Origin: Curtobacterium sp. MR_MD2014
Lineage (GTDB): Bacteria > Actinomycetota > Actinomycetes > Actinomycetales > Microbacteriaceae
Direction: 5' to 3'
NCBI RefSeq assembly: GCF_000772085.1
Contig: NZ_CP009755.1
Span: 1,054,001-1,118,000, forward strand
DNA: 64,000 nt
Shown here in pieces: positions 27,076 through 35,636 of this stretch (position 1 is the stretch's first letter; every line of letters starts with the position of its first letter). The translations under genes and the position numbers were made by a program. The notes beneath the pieces are model-generated. The model was not told the DNA's origin. It saw only the letters and a program-made list of their open reading frames with translations, and did no database searches.

Positions 27076-30000
27076 ATGGTGGAGCAGAACACCGACAACC
27101 CGAACAACGAAGAAGTCGCACCGAAGCGCCGTGGCCGCCTGTTCGGCAGCCGTCGCGCCCGGTCCACCGGCCAGGAGGCCCGTGGTGACGTCGACACCGA
27201 CACCAGCGACATCGAGACGGTCGCCGTGACCGACGACGCGCCGACCGACGAGACCGCTGCGGTCGACGGACCGGTCGCCCCGGACGACACGTCGACGGAC
27301 AGCGCCGCGACGGATGCCGAAGCGACGGACACCGAAGCGACGGACACCGAAGCGACGGGCAGCGCGCCGACGACCCCCGAGCCGACGACCCCTGCGTCGA
27401 CGGACACGGCGACGGCGGACGACGCCGTCGAGGTCGCGGTCGAGCACGTCACGGCCGCCGCGGCGGAGCCCCAGGACGTCTCGACGGTCACGGGCAGCCA
27501 GCCCGTCGTCGAGGCGTCGTCGGACGGCGGTGCAGCCGGCACCGAGAGCAGCACGGTCGCGGACGCACCCGCTGCGACCACAGCGGCCGACCCGGACGGG
27601 GCGACCACGGCGGACGACGCGTCCACCGCGGTGGCGACCGACGCGGTCGAGGTGGGCGGTGCCTCCCGGCCGGAGCCGGCATCTGCCCCCGAGGCGGACG
27701 AGCCCTTCGTGCCGAAGGCGACCAGCACCCTCAGCCTGATCTTCCACGCGCCGGTCCTGCCGGACCTGCCGGCCCTGCCGGCGCGCGCTGCGCGTGACGA
27801 GGACGACGACGAGGACGACGAGCAGGGCGGCAGCCGCCGTCGCTCGCGTCGTCGGGGGAGCAGTGCCGACCGCCAGGAGCGCGGTGTCCGTGAGCCGCGC
27901 GACCACCAGGAGCCGCGCCGCCGCGAGCCGGAGCTCATCACCGAGCCGCAGCGCATCAAGGGATCCACCCGCCTCGAGGCGAAGAAGCAGCGTCGCCGCG
28001 ACGGCCGTGACGCCGGTCGTCGTCGCACGGTCATCACCGAGGACGAGTTCCTCGCGCGCCGCGAGAGCGTCGACCGCCAGATGATCGTCCGGTCGAGCTC
28101 GTCGAAGATCGAGATCGGCGTGCTCGAGGACAACGTCCTCGCGGAGCACTACGTCACCAAGTCGCACAACGTCTCGCTCATCGGGAACGTCTACCTCGGC
28201 AAGGTGCAGAACGTGCTGCCCTCGATGGAGGCGGCCTTCGTCGACATCGGCCGCGGTCGGAACGCCGTGCTCTACGCGGGCGAGGTGGACTGGAACTCGG
28301 TCGACACCGGCAACCACGGCCGACGCATCGAGGCCGCGCTCAAGCCCGGGGACAAGGTCCTCGTGCAGGTCACCAAGGACCCGGTCGGGCACAAGGGTGC
28401 CCGTCTGACCTCGCAGGTCTCGCTGCCGGGTCGATACCTGGTCTACGTGCCGAACGGCTCCATGAACGGCATCTCGCGCAAGCTGCCGGACACCGAGCGC
28501 GCGCGCCTGAAGAAGATCCTCAAGGAGGTCCTTCCGGAGCACGCGGGCGTCATCGTCCGCACCGCTGCCGAGGGCGCGACCGAGGAACAGCTCACGCGCG
28601 ACGTGCAGCGTCTGACCAGCCAGTGGGACGCGATCCAGAAGAAGGTGCAGAACGGGCACGCCCCGGTCATGCTGCACTCGGAGCCGGACCTGCTCGTCAA
28701 GATCGTGCGTGACGTCTTCAACGAGGACTTCACGAAGCTGATCATCGACGGCGAGGCCGCGCGCGGCACGATCGAGGAGTACCTCGACGCCGTGGCGCCC
28801 GACCTCAAGGACCGCGTCGAGATCTACGACGGCCCGGACTCGTTCGAGGAGTACCGCCTCAACGAGCAGATCGAGAAGGCCCTGGACCGCAAGGTCTGGC
28901 TGCCCTCGGGCGGCTCGCTCGTGATCGACCGCACCGAGGCCATGACGGTCGTCGACGTCAACACCGGCAAGTTCGTCGGCTCCGGCGGCAACCTCGAGGA
29001 GACCGTCACCAAGAACAACCTCGAGGCGGCCGAGGAGATCGTCCGACAGCTCCGCCTGCGCGACATCGGCGGCATCATCGTCATCGACTTCATCGACATG
29101 GTGCTCGAGTCGAACCGCGACCTGGTGCTGCGTCGTCTCGTCGAGTGCCTGAGCCGCGACCGCACGAAGCACCAGGTGGCCGAGGTCACCTCGCTCGGCC
29201 TCGTGCAGATGACCCGCAAGAAGATCGGTGTCGGGCTGCGTGAGTCGCTCGACGAGGTCAACGCCAAGGTCAACGACAACAACGCGGACCCCGGGCCCTC
29301 GAAGGGGCGCCGCAAGGGCCGCGGCAACGGCGGCTCGACCGGTGGCAACGGCAACGGCAACGGCCAGGGAGGCAACGGGCACGGTGGCAACGGCGGCTCG
29401 GGCAACGGGGGCTCCGGCAACGGGTCGACCGGCCAGTCGTCGCAGGCGCACCAGATCACCGAGGACGTCAAGAACGCGCTGTCCCGCATCGCGGCCTCGA
29501 CCCTGCCCCACGACGAGGCGTCGTCCGGCGAACCGGTGACCGGCGTGGCTTCGCCGCGCGGCGGTGCGGCGACCCCGGACCCCGAGGTCGCGGTCTCCGC
29601 CTCGGCCGATGCACCAGCGTCCGGTCCGTCGCCGGTGTCCGCGCCGGAGCGTGGCGCGGAGGACGCCGGGGGTGCGGGCAACCGTGACGGCGAGCAGTCG
29701 TCCGGGTCGAAGCGCCGCCGCCGTCGTGGCGGTCGTGGTGCCGGCAGTGCTGCACCCGAGCAGCGCGGTACCGACGAGCAGGATGCCGAACAGCACGGCG
29801 GCGAGCAGCGCGGGTCCGCCGTGCGCGACACCGACGAGGCCGTCCAGCACCGTTCCGGCCGCGCGGGCTCCGCTGGCGCACAGGAGACCCCTTCGCAGGG
29901 GTCCGCTCCCGAGCCGTCCGCGCAGGAGGCTGCTCCGGCGAAGACCGCGCCGACACGTCGCCGCGTGAGCTCGAGCGCTCCCGTCACCCCGACCGAGAAC

Positions 30001-30228
30001 ACCGTCGCGATCCTCGACATCCCGGTGGCCGTGACCAAGCGTGAGCCGCGTCCGGTCCGGGACGACGCGGAGTCGCTCCTCGACTCCGTGCTGCAGGCCC
30101 TCCCGGAGCCGAAGCAGCCGGGGCAGGGCCGATCGCGGTCGCGCCGTGTGTCGTCGCCGAGCATCAGCGCACCGGCGTCCTCGGACGACGACGGGCAGGA
30201 CGACGGCGCCGTGATCGTGGGGAACTGA
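27076..30228 (+). CDS. rne: Ribonuclease E/G
   Basis: A 1050-residue protein. Residues 1-~270 are low-complexity acidic Thr/Ala/Asp sequence, followed by an Arg-rich patch (about 270-330). The S1 RNA-binding domain (about 358-440) includes LIGNVYLGKVQNVLPSMEAA. The catalytic DNase I-like domain holds the metal-binding Asp residues in VVDVNTGKFVG (about 628) and IVIDFIDM (about 671). After GLVQMTRKKIGVGL the usual zinc-link CPxC motif is absent, and the chain passes into a Gly/Asn-rich linker and a disordered basic tail. Disordered arms on both sides of the core are typical of actinobacterial RNase E. The start ATG follows GAGGAG by 12 bases; the next codon, GTG, is an alternative. Role: endonuclease starting mRNA decay and rRNA/tRNA processing. 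Confidence 0.93.
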   Translation: MVEQNTDNPNNEEVAPKRRGRLFGSRRARSTGQEARGDVDTDTSDIETVAVTDDAPTDETAAVDGPVAPDDTSTDSAATDAEATDTEATDTEATGSAPTTPEPTTPASTDTATADDAVEVAVEHVTAAAAEPQDVSTVTGSQPVVEASSDGGAAGTESSTVADAPAATTAADPDGATTADDASTAVATDAVEVGGASRPEPASAPEADEPFVPKATSTLSLIFHAPVLPDLPALPARAARDEDDDEDDEQGGSRRRSRRRGSSADRQERGVREPRDHQEPRRREPELITEPQRIKGSTRLEAKKQRRRDGRDAGRRRTVITEDEFLARRESVDRQMIVRSSSSKIEIGVLEDNVLAEHYVTKSHNVSLIGNVYLGKVQNVLPSMEAAFVDIGRGRNAVLYAGEVDWNSVDTGNHGRRIEAALKPGDKVLVQVTKDPVGHKGARLTSQVSLPGRYLVYVPNGSMNGISRKLPDTERARLKKILKEVLPEHAGVIVRTAAEGATEEQLTRDVQRLTSQWDAIQKKVQNGHAPVMLHSEPDLLVKIVRDVFNEDFTKLIIDGEAARGTIEEYLDAVAPDLKDRVEIYDGPDSFEEYRLNEQIEKALDRKVWLPSGGSLVIDRTEAMTVVDVNTGKFVGSGGNLEETVTKNNLEAAEEIVRQLRLRDIGGIIVIDFIDMVLESNRDLVLRRLVECLSRDRTKHQVAEVTSLGLVQMTRKKIGVGLRESLDEVNAKVNDNNADPGPSKGRRKGRGNGGSTGGNGNGNGQGGNGHGGNGGSGNGGSGNGSTGQSSQAHQITEDVKNALSRIAASTLPHDEASSGEPVTGVASPRGGAATPDPEVAVSASADAPASGPSPVSAPERGAEDAGGAGNRDGEQSSGSKRRRRRGGRGAGSAAPEQRGTDEQDAEQHGGEQRGSAVRDTDEAVQHRSGRAGSAGAQETPSQGSAPEPSAQEAAPAKTAPTRRRVSSSAPVTPTENTVAILDIPVAVTKREPRPVRDDAESLLDSVLQALPEPKQPGQGRSRSRRVSSPSISAPASSDDDGQDDGAVIVGN
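27307..27351 (+). repeat. 15-base tandem repeat in the 5' part of rne
   Basis: Three consecutive near-identical units GCGACGGACACCGAA encode repeated ATDTE in the acidic N-terminal region. The first unit differs at two positions. Copy-number change would stay in frame. Confidence 0.8.
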
Positions 30229-30229
30229 C

Positions 30230-31228
30230 GTGACCCACGCGGGCGACCCGAACGGTCGGCAGCAGGACCGCGGGTACTACGGTGCGGGCTGGTCGCAGCC
30301 CGCACCGCCCGCGGGCGGCCAGCCCGGTGGCCCGGCGTGGCCCGGCCAGCAGTACGTCGGCCAGCAGCCCGGCGGCCAGCAGCCCGGCGGCCAGCAGCAG
30401 CCGCCGTACGGCCGCCCGCAGGACGGTCAGCAGCCGTACGGTCAGCAGCCGTACGGCCAGCCGCAGGACGGCCAGCAGCCGTACGGCCAGCAGGGCCGGG
30501 TGCGGTCACGGCCGCCCCGGACCGCGGATCCGCGCCGGGCGTTCGCACCCGGAGCGTCGGTCGCCAACGTCACGGGGGCCCTCATCGCCGTCGTGTCCGT
30601 CGTGCTCGTCGAGGTGGTGTCCGGCGTCCTCGGGCTGCTCGGGGCGTCCCTCGTCGTGCACCCCTTCTCGAAGTACGGCACCGGGGCGAGCCTGCTCGGC
30701 AGCTTCGTGTCGGGCGTGTTCGCCTCGCCGTTCCCGTTCTACGTGGGAGCGTTCACGGCCCTCGCGTTCCTCACGCCGATCGCGCGGCGGAGTCCGCTGC
30801 CGACGGTGCTCCTCCGTGCCGTGCTCGCCGGTGCCGCGGGGACGGTCGCCCTGGCGCTCGTCGGGGTCTTCACCGGGTCCTACGCCGCGGTCCGGACGGG
30901 GTCGGGTGCCCGGCTCGTCATCGACGTCCTCACCGGGCCCCTGCAGAACGGCATCCCCTTCACCCTCATGCTCCTCGCGACGTCGACCGTGGCGTGGCTC
31001 TGGCTGGGGCGTCCACGGGGAGGACGCCCGGGGCAGGGGCCGACGGGCGGACGACCGGGGACGGTCCGTCCTGCGGACGCCGTGCCCGCGCCGACCGTGC
31101 AGCCCTACGGTGCGCAGCAGCAGCAGCAGCAGCAGCAGCAGTACGGTCAGCCGTCCGGGTCCCAGCAGGCCGCCGGCCAGCCGCCCGTGCAGCGGCCCGA
31201 CGACCGGTGGACGCCGCCGACGCGCTGA
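30230..31228 (+). CDS. Q/G/P-rich four-helix membrane protein, unknown function
   Basis: A 332-residue protein starting at GTG one base after the rne stop (TGACGTG), so it is probably co-transcribed with rne. Residues 1-~90 are a repetitive disordered Gly/Gln/Pro/Tyr segment with repeated QQPYGQ units. Then come four predicted helices (about 108-135, 160-185, 198-220, 240-262). The C-terminal tail contains nine consecutive Gln and ends DDRWTPPTR. The repeats resemble those of actinobacterial membrane proteins with proline/glutamine-rich cytoplasmic tails, but I recognise no catalytic motif. Association with RNase E at the membrane is possible but unsupported. Confidence 0.75.
   Translation: MTHAGDPNGRQQDRGYYGAGWSQPAPPAGGQPGGPAWPGQQYVGQQPGGQQPGGQQQPPYGRPQDGQQPYGQQPYGQPQDGQQPYGQQGRVRSRPPRTADPRRAFAPGASVANVTGALIAVVSVVLVEVVSGVLGLLGASLVVHPFSKYGTGASLLGSFVSGVFASPFPFYVGAFTALAFLTPIARRSPLPTVLLRAVLAGAAGTVALALVGVFTGSYAAVRTGSGARLVIDVLTGPLQNGIPFTLMLLATSTVAWLWLGRPRGGRPGQGPTGGRPGTVRPADAVPAPTVQPYGAQQQQQQQQQYGQPSGSQQAAGQPPVQRPDDRWTPPTR
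30360..30495 (+). repeat. Imperfect tandem repeats encoding QQPYGQ units
   Basis: Units of 12-15 bases built on CAGCAGCCGTACGGC and CAGCAGCCCGGCGGC recur about nine times. They give the repetitive N-terminus of the membrane protein. Confidence 0.75.
31115..31141 (+). repeat. (CAG)9 microsatellite inside the coding region
   Basis: Nine uninterrupted CAG codons encode a polyglutamine run near the C-terminus of the membrane protein. Slippage would change length in multiples of one residue without a frameshift. Confidence 0.92.
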
Positions 31229-31813
31229 CACCGACACGCTCGGTCGCCGGGCACCGCCGGTGCGCTGACACAGCCACCGGCGGGAGCCCGGCTCCGGGCG
31301 TCCGTCGTCGGCTCGCTCGACCCCGCCGGGCCACCCCGTGCACCGCCGGACCGCCGGACGCCGAACCGTGCCGACCGCACGGCGCGAGCTGCTGCTGACC
31401 ACCGGGAAGCACCTCGCGCCACGCCGTCACGTGGTTCGACGTGCTCGACGTCGTGCGGACGCCGACAGCGCCGCCACACTGCCGCTCGCCGGCCGGTGGC
31501 CGCCACCCTGCCGCCCGCCGGCCGGGGGCTGCCGGCGACCGGCGGCTGCCGGCGTCCGGCGTCCGGCGCCCGGCCTCCCGCTGCTGCCGTCCGCTGTGGC
31601 AGGCGGCTGCCGACCGCACGCTGCGGCGGGTCGCATCGATCGTCGTGCCAGGGTCGACGGGACCGCGGCGACCCCGCGTGCTCCGGGTGGTCCACCGGGC
31701 GCGACGCGGCGTCGCTGCGGCGGGGCGCGCCTCCCGGCCGTCGCGCCGCGGACCCGTGCGACGCGCCACGGGAGGGGCGTGTCGCCGTCCGACCGCGCGG
31801 CCTCCGCGGACGG
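31229..31813. other. Convergent intergenic region with degenerate palindromes, no gene seen
   Basis: The 585 bases between two convergent genes carry no convincing reading frame. At about 31408-31437 lies an imperfect palindrome resembling the large hairpins at 3998 and 56739 (GGGAAGCACCTCGCGCC and CACGTGGTTCGACGTGC arms). At 31490-31600 is a run of CCGGC-rich units. An exact GCCTCCCGGCCG repeat core is at 31729-31740. Confidence 0.5.
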
Positions 31814-32110
31814 TCAGTGCGCGTGCCGGTGCCGACCGCGCTTGTCGCGCTGCGCCACCCGCAGGCCGCTCGCGATGAGCCGGAGCACCAGCTCGCGCCC
31901 GGTCACCGCCGTCGCGCCCGCAGCCACGAGTTCGTCGTAGCGGGAACGCGGTACGTCGTAGTGGTCGTGGTCGAACGCGCGGCGGGGGATCCCGGCCCGT
32001 TCGGCGAAGGCGTGGAGTTCGTCGTAGGATGCATCACTGACGAGGTGCGACCAGACGGTGTCGTGGGCGGGCCACGTCGGCGGGTCGATCAGCACGGTCA
32101 CGCGAGTCAT
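31814..32110 (-). CDS. DUF4031 domain protein
   Basis: A 98-residue protein made up of essentially one domain. The N-terminal [21 protein letters not shown] and the [24 protein letters not shown] stretch are characteristic of DUF4031. Conserved His, Asp and Tyr residues (HDHYDVP) suggest a polar active or binding site, but no function is established for the family. The ATG at 32110 is followed immediately by the family's conserved start. It diverges from the rplU promoter. A 21-base string in its WPAHDTV codons recurs exactly in the 5' end of the fic gene at 62152-62172. Confidence 0.85.
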   Translation of the reverse strand: MTRVTVLIDPPTWPAHDTVWSHLVSDASYDELHAFAERAGIPRRAFDHDHYDVPRSRYDELVAAGATAVTGRELVLRLIASGLRVAQRDKRGRHRHAH

Positions 32111-32127
32111 CGTACGTGTGTCGCCGT

Positions 32128-32157
32128 TTGACCGGACCCGGGGGGATCGAGTATTCT
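32128..32157 (+). promoter_or_regulatory. Promoter of the rplU-rpmA operon
   Basis: TTGACC (32128-32133) and TATTCT (32152-32157), 18 bases apart, form the best housekeeping-type promoter in the window. The start would be near 32164, leaving a leader of about 115 bases before rplU. Confidence 0.78.
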
Positions 32158-32279
32158 CGATCCCTGGTGTCAGCGGGCCGTTCTGCCTGCGTCGCCGATC
32201 GGGCCCGGCCTCCGGGAGCCGCTCGTGCAGAAGTGGGCACCCGAGACTTCCCTCAAGCAGAGTACGTAAGGAATTCCAC

Positions 32280-32588
32280 GTGGTTTACGCAGTAGTGCGC
32301 GCCGGCGGCCGTCAGGAGAAGGTCGAGGTCGGCACGATCCTCACGATCGACCGTGCCAAGGCCGACGACAAGGGCAACATCGACCTCGCCCCGGTGCTCC
32401 TCGTGGACGGTGACAAGATCACGTCGGCGGCTTCCGAGCTCGCGAACGTGACCGTCACCGCCCAGGTGCTCGAGGACCTCCGCGGCCCGAAGGTCGTCAT
32501 CCAGAAGTTCAAGAACAAGACCGGGTACAAGAAGCGCCAGGGCTTCCGCGCTGAGCTCACCCGTGTCAAGATCACCTCGATCGCGTAA
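32280..32588 (+). CDS. rplU: 50S ribosomal protein L21
   Basis: A 102-residue protein of normal length. The GTG start ([18 protein letters not shown]) was chosen because the family begins MYAVVxxGGKQ; TAAGGAAT lies upstream. The L21 signature [22 protein letters not shown] is near the C-terminus (about residues 70-90). It is the first gene of the L21-L27-Obg group and has a good promoter and a leader long enough for structured control, although I recognise no defined L21 leader motif. Role: binds 23S rRNA in the large subunit. Confidence 0.97.
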   Translation: MVYAVVRAGGRQEKVEVGTILTIDRAKADDKGNIDLAPVLLVDGDKITSAASELANVTVTAQVLEDLRGPKVVIQKFKNKTGYKKRQGFRAELTRVKITSIA

Positions 32589-32602
32589 GGCGGGAGTAGA
32601 AG

Positions 32603-32854
32603 ATGGCACACAAGAAGGGTGCGAGCTCCACTCGCAACGGTCGTGACTCGAACGCACAGCGCCTCGGCGTGAAGCGCTTCGGTGGCGAGGTCGTCAACGC
32701 CGGCGAGATCATCCTCCGCCAGCGCGGCACCCACTTCCACCCGGGCGCCAACGTCGGCCGCGGTGGCGACGACACGCTGTTCGCCCTCTCGGCCGGTTCG
32801 GTCGAGTTCGGCACCAAGGGCGGCCGCAAGGTCGTCAACATCGTCAACGCGTAA
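32603..32854 (+). CDS. rpmA: 50S ribosomal protein L27
   Basis: An 83-residue protein. [24 protein letters not shown] is the conserved basic N-terminus that reaches the peptidyl transferase centre, here without the cleavable extension seen in Firmicutes. [21 protein letters not shown] matches the core. It starts 14 bases after rplU, with GGGAG upstream. A strong terminator follows. Confidence 0.98.
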   Translation: MAHKKGASSTRNGRDSNAQRLGVKRFGGEVVNAGEIILRQRGTHFHPGANVGRGGDDTLFALSAGSVEFGTKGGRKVVNIVNA

Positions 32855-32875
32855 CACCAGCGACGACAGACTCTG

Positions 32876-32908
32876 CGGGAGGGGCGGGCCACGTGCCCGC
32901 CCCTCCCG
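32876..32908 (+). terminator. Intrinsic terminator of rplU-rpmA
   Basis: CGGGAGGGGCGGGC (32876-32889) pairs perfectly with GCCCGCCCCTCCCG (32895-32908) and is followed by TTCTTT. It is the most canonical terminator in the window. Confidence 0.92.
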
Positions 32909-32977
32909 TTCTTTCGTGCACGACCTCGAGCGCCGCGGTACCGTCCGCGCGCTCGAGTCAGAACCAGGAGTGGACCC

Positions 32978-34495
32978 ATGGCGACCTTCGTCGACCGCGT
33001 GACCCTGCACCTCACCGCGGGGAACGGCGGCAACGGCTGCGTGTCGGTCCGCCGTGAGAAGTTCAAGCCCCTCGCCGGCCCGGACGGCGGCAACGGCGGT
33101 GACGGCGGGGACATCGTCCTCGTCGCCGATCCGCAGGTGACGACCCTGCTCGGCTACCACCGCTCGCCGCACCGCTCGTCGAAGAACGGCCAGCCGGGCA
33201 TGGGCGACATGCGCAGCGGTGTCAGCGGCGAGACCCTCGAGCTCCCCGTCCCGATCGGCACCGTGGTGCACGACGAGGACGGCGAGGTCCTCGCCGACAT
33301 GACCGAGCCCGGCATGCGCGTCGTCGTGGCCCCCGGCGGTCAGGGCGGTCTCGGCAACGCCGCGCTCGCGACCACGAAGCGCAAGGCCCCCGGCTTCGCG
33401 CTGCTCGGCACCCCGGGGTGGACCGGCGACGTCAGCCTCGAGCTGAAGACGATCGCCGACGTCGCCCTGGTCGGGTTCCCGAGCGCCGGCAAGTCCTCGC
33501 TCATCGCCGCGATCTCCGCCGCGAAGCCGAAGATCGCCGACTACCCGTTCACGACCCTGACGCCGAACCTCGGCGTCGTCGAGTCGGGCGAGGTCCGCTT
33601 CACCGTCGCCGACGTCCCGGGCCTGATCGAGGGCGCGTCGGAGGGCAAGGGCCTCGGCCTCGAGTTCCTCCGGCACGTCGAGCGCTGCGAGGCGCTCCTG
33701 CACGTCATCGACTGCGCCACGCTCGACCCGGGCCGCGACCCGCTCTCCGACCTCGACGTCATCCTCGGCGAGCTGGAGCGCTACCCGGTGCCGGAGGGCC
33801 AGACCCCGCTCCTCGAGCGTCCGCAGCTCGTCGCGCTCAACAAGGTCGACGTGCCCGAGGCAGCCGAGCTCGCCGACTTCGTCACCGCCGAGCTCGAGGA
33901 GCGCGGCTACCGCGTGTTCCCGATCTCGACCGCGTCCCGCAAGGGTCTGCGCGAGCTGACGTTCGCCCTGGCCGAGGTCGTCGAGCAGGCGCGTGCCGAT
34001 CGTCCCGCCGCGCCCGAGCAGGAGCGCATCGTCCTCCGCCCGAAGGCCGTCAACGAGAAGCCCTTCACCGTGCGCGCCGAGGGCGGCGAGGAGCACCGCT
34101 TCTACCGCGTCCGGGGCGACAAGCCGGAGCGCTGGGTCACCCAGACCGACTTCACGAACGAGGAGGCGATCGGCTACCTGGCCGACCGGCTCGCGAAGCT
34201 CGGCGTCGAGGACGGCCTGTTCAAGGCCGGAGCGGTCGCCGGGTCCACCGTCGTCATCGGCGGGGACGGCGGCATGGTGTTCGACTGGGAGCCCACGCTG
34301 ACGTCGACCGCCGAGCTCATCACGAGCGCCCGCGGCACGGACGCCCGCGTCGGCGGATCGTCGCGCCCGACGCGCAACGAGCGCCGCGAGGAGTACTTCG
34401 AGCGCATGGACGCCAAGGCGGCTGCGCGCGCCGAGCTCGAGCAGGAGCGCGTGTCCGGCCTGTGGGCCGACGACGACCGGGACGACCAGGACTGA
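32978..34495 (+). CDS. obg: GTPase Obg (ribosome assembly)
   Basis: A 505-residue protein. The glycine-rich Obg fold fills residues 1-~158 ([27 protein letters not shown]). The GTPase domain has the G1 motif GFPSAGKSS (about 167), G3 DVPGLIEGA and G4 NKVD (about 288). The OCT domain covers roughly 345-425 ([18 protein letters not shown]), and a charged tail ends the protein. The ATG is preceded by CAGGAG. It starts 124 bases after rpmA, beyond that terminator, and is followed 8 bases later by proB. Role: GTP-dependent late assembly of the 50S subunit and stress signalling in the cytoplasm. Confidence 0.97.
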   Translation: MATFVDRVTLHLTAGNGGNGCVSVRREKFKPLAGPDGGNGGDGGDIVLVADPQVTTLLGYHRSPHRSSKNGQPGMGDMRSGVSGETLELPVPIGTVVHDEDGEVLADMTEPGMRVVVAPGGQGGLGNAALATTKRKAPGFALLGTPGWTGDVSLELKTIADVALVGFPSAGKSSLIAAISAAKPKIADYPFTTLTPNLGVVESGEVRFTVADVPGLIEGASEGKGLGLEFLRHVERCEALLHVIDCATLDPGRDPLSDLDVILGELERYPVPEGQTPLLERPQLVALNKVDVPEAAELADFVTAELEERGYRVFPISTASRKGLRELTFALAEVVEQARADRPAAPEQERIVLRPKAVNEKPFTVRAEGGEEHRFYRVRGDKPERWVTQTDFTNEEAIGYLADRLAKLGVEDGLFKAGAVAGSTVVIGGDGGMVFDWEPTLTSTAELITSARGTDARVGGSSRPTRNERREEYFERMDAKAAARAELEQERVSGLWADDDRDDQD

Positions 34496-34502
34496 CCGAC
34501 GC

Positions 34503-35321
34503 ATGACCGACGCGCGCGCACGCACCGACCTCGGGCCCGTCAGCCGGCGGCAGGACGTGCCGCGTGCGCGTCGGCTCGTCGTCAAGGTGGGGTCGTCGTC
34601 GGTCAGCGGTGACAACACCGGGCAGATCGCCGCGCTCGTGGACGCCCTGGCCGCGGCACATGCGCGCGGCACCGAGGTCGTGCTCGTGTCCTCCGGTGCC
34701 ATCGCCACCGGGTTCCCGTTCCTCGGGCTCGAGGGACGCCCCGAGGACCTGGCGACCCAGCAGGCAGCGGCCGCGACCGGGCAGAACGTGCTCATGTTCC
34801 GGTACCAGAAGGAGCTCGACCGGCACGGCATCGTCGCGGCACAGGTGCTCCTCACCGCGGGGGACATGCAGAACCCGACCCACCGGGTGAACGCGCAGCG
34901 GGCGGTCGACCGGTTGCTCGCGCTGCGGGTGCTCCCCATCGTCAACGAGAACGACACGGTCGCCACCCACGAGATCCGCTTCGGGGACAACGACCGGCTC
35001 GCGGCCCTCGTCGCGCGGCTCCTCGGGGCCGACGCGCTCGTGCTGCTGTCCGACGTCGCGTCGCTCTACACCCGTCCGCCGGAGCACCCGGGGGCCGAGC
35101 CCATCGACGAGGTCCCGTTCGGCGACGAGCTCGCCGGCGTGACCTTCGGGTCGGTCGGGGCGGCCGGCGTCGGGACCGGCGGAGCGGGCACGAAGGTCGC
35201 CGCGGCCCGGCTCGCGGCCGAGGCGGGGACGTCGGTGCTCGTCACCGGGACCGCGCTCGTCGACCGGGCACTGGCCGGGGAGCACGTCGGCACCTGGTTC
35301 CACGCGGCGCCGCGGCGCTGA
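34503..35321 (+). CDS. proB: Glutamate 5-kinase, short form lacking the PUA domain
   Basis: A 272-residue amino-acid kinase catalysing the first step of proline synthesis. After a ~24-residue leader, VVKVGSSSV binds ATP phosphate, LVSSGAIATG is the next glycine loop and INENDTVATHEIRFGDNDRL forms the glutamate site. The protein ends soon after the kinase domain (HVGTWFHAAPRR). E. coli ProB carries about 100 further residues forming a PUA domain, which is missing here. It lies 8 bases after obg, so the two are probably co-transcribed. proA, the next enzyme, follows after a 315-base gap with its own promoter. Feedback inhibition by proline resides in the kinase domain and should remain. Confidence 0.95.
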   Translation: MTDARARTDLGPVSRRQDVPRARRLVVKVGSSSVSGDNTGQIAALVDALAAAHARGTEVVLVSSGAIATGFPFLGLEGRPEDLATQQAAAATGQNVLMFRYQKELDRHGIVAAQVLLTAGDMQNPTHRVNAQRAVDRLLALRVLPIVNENDTVATHEIRFGDNDRLAALVARLLGADALVLLSDVASLYTRPPEHPGAEPIDEVPFGDELAGVTFGSVGAAGVGTGGAGTKVAAARLAAEAGTSVLVTGTALVDRALAGEHVGTWFHAAPRR

Positions 35322-35330
35322 CGGGACTCG

Positions 35331-35577
35331 GTCGGCCTGGAGGCACGGTGCCGGCCCGCGACGTCGGCCTGCGGTCGAGACGCCGGCGTTCGGTCGAGAC
35401 GCCGCGGAGCGGGTGAGACGCCGCCGGAAGCGGGTCCGTCTCGGCGGCACCGGACCGTCCCGCGCCGACGGCGGCGTCCCACCGCGGCACGCTCCGCCCC
35501 GGCGGCAGGATCGCGAGCGGTGCCGGACACTCGCGGACGTGAGCCGAGTCCTGCACCGGAGTCGCGCCTCCCGGCCG
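35331..35577. repeat. Composite repeat region bounded by two arms of the dispersed element
   Basis: The proB-proA gap begins with a left-type arm (GGCCTGGAGGCACGGTGCCGG from 35334) and ends with an exact right-type core GCCTCCCGGCCG (35566-35577). Between them are three short direct repeats of CGGTCGAGACGCCG or a variant (35372-35385, 35391-35404, 35411-35423). No open frame with a ribosome site is seen. Confidence 0.6.
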
Positions 35578-35624
35578 TCTCCACAGGCATGACCCCACCA
35601 GCGTCACGAGCCCGGCGGCCGACC

Positions 35625-35630
35625 TAGTAT
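35625..35630 (+). promoter_or_regulatory. -10 element of proA, leaderless arrangement
   Basis: TAGTAT ends 6 bases before the ATG of proA at 35637, so transcription should begin at or next to the start codon. No Shine-Dalgarno site is present. Confidence 0.65.
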
Positions 35631-35636
35631 CGGACC

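Noticed and set aside
35372..35423. Three short direct repeats considered as a CRISPR array
   Set aside because: Units are about 14 bases with 6-base spacing and no spacer-sized intervals or cas genes. They belong to the composite repeat.
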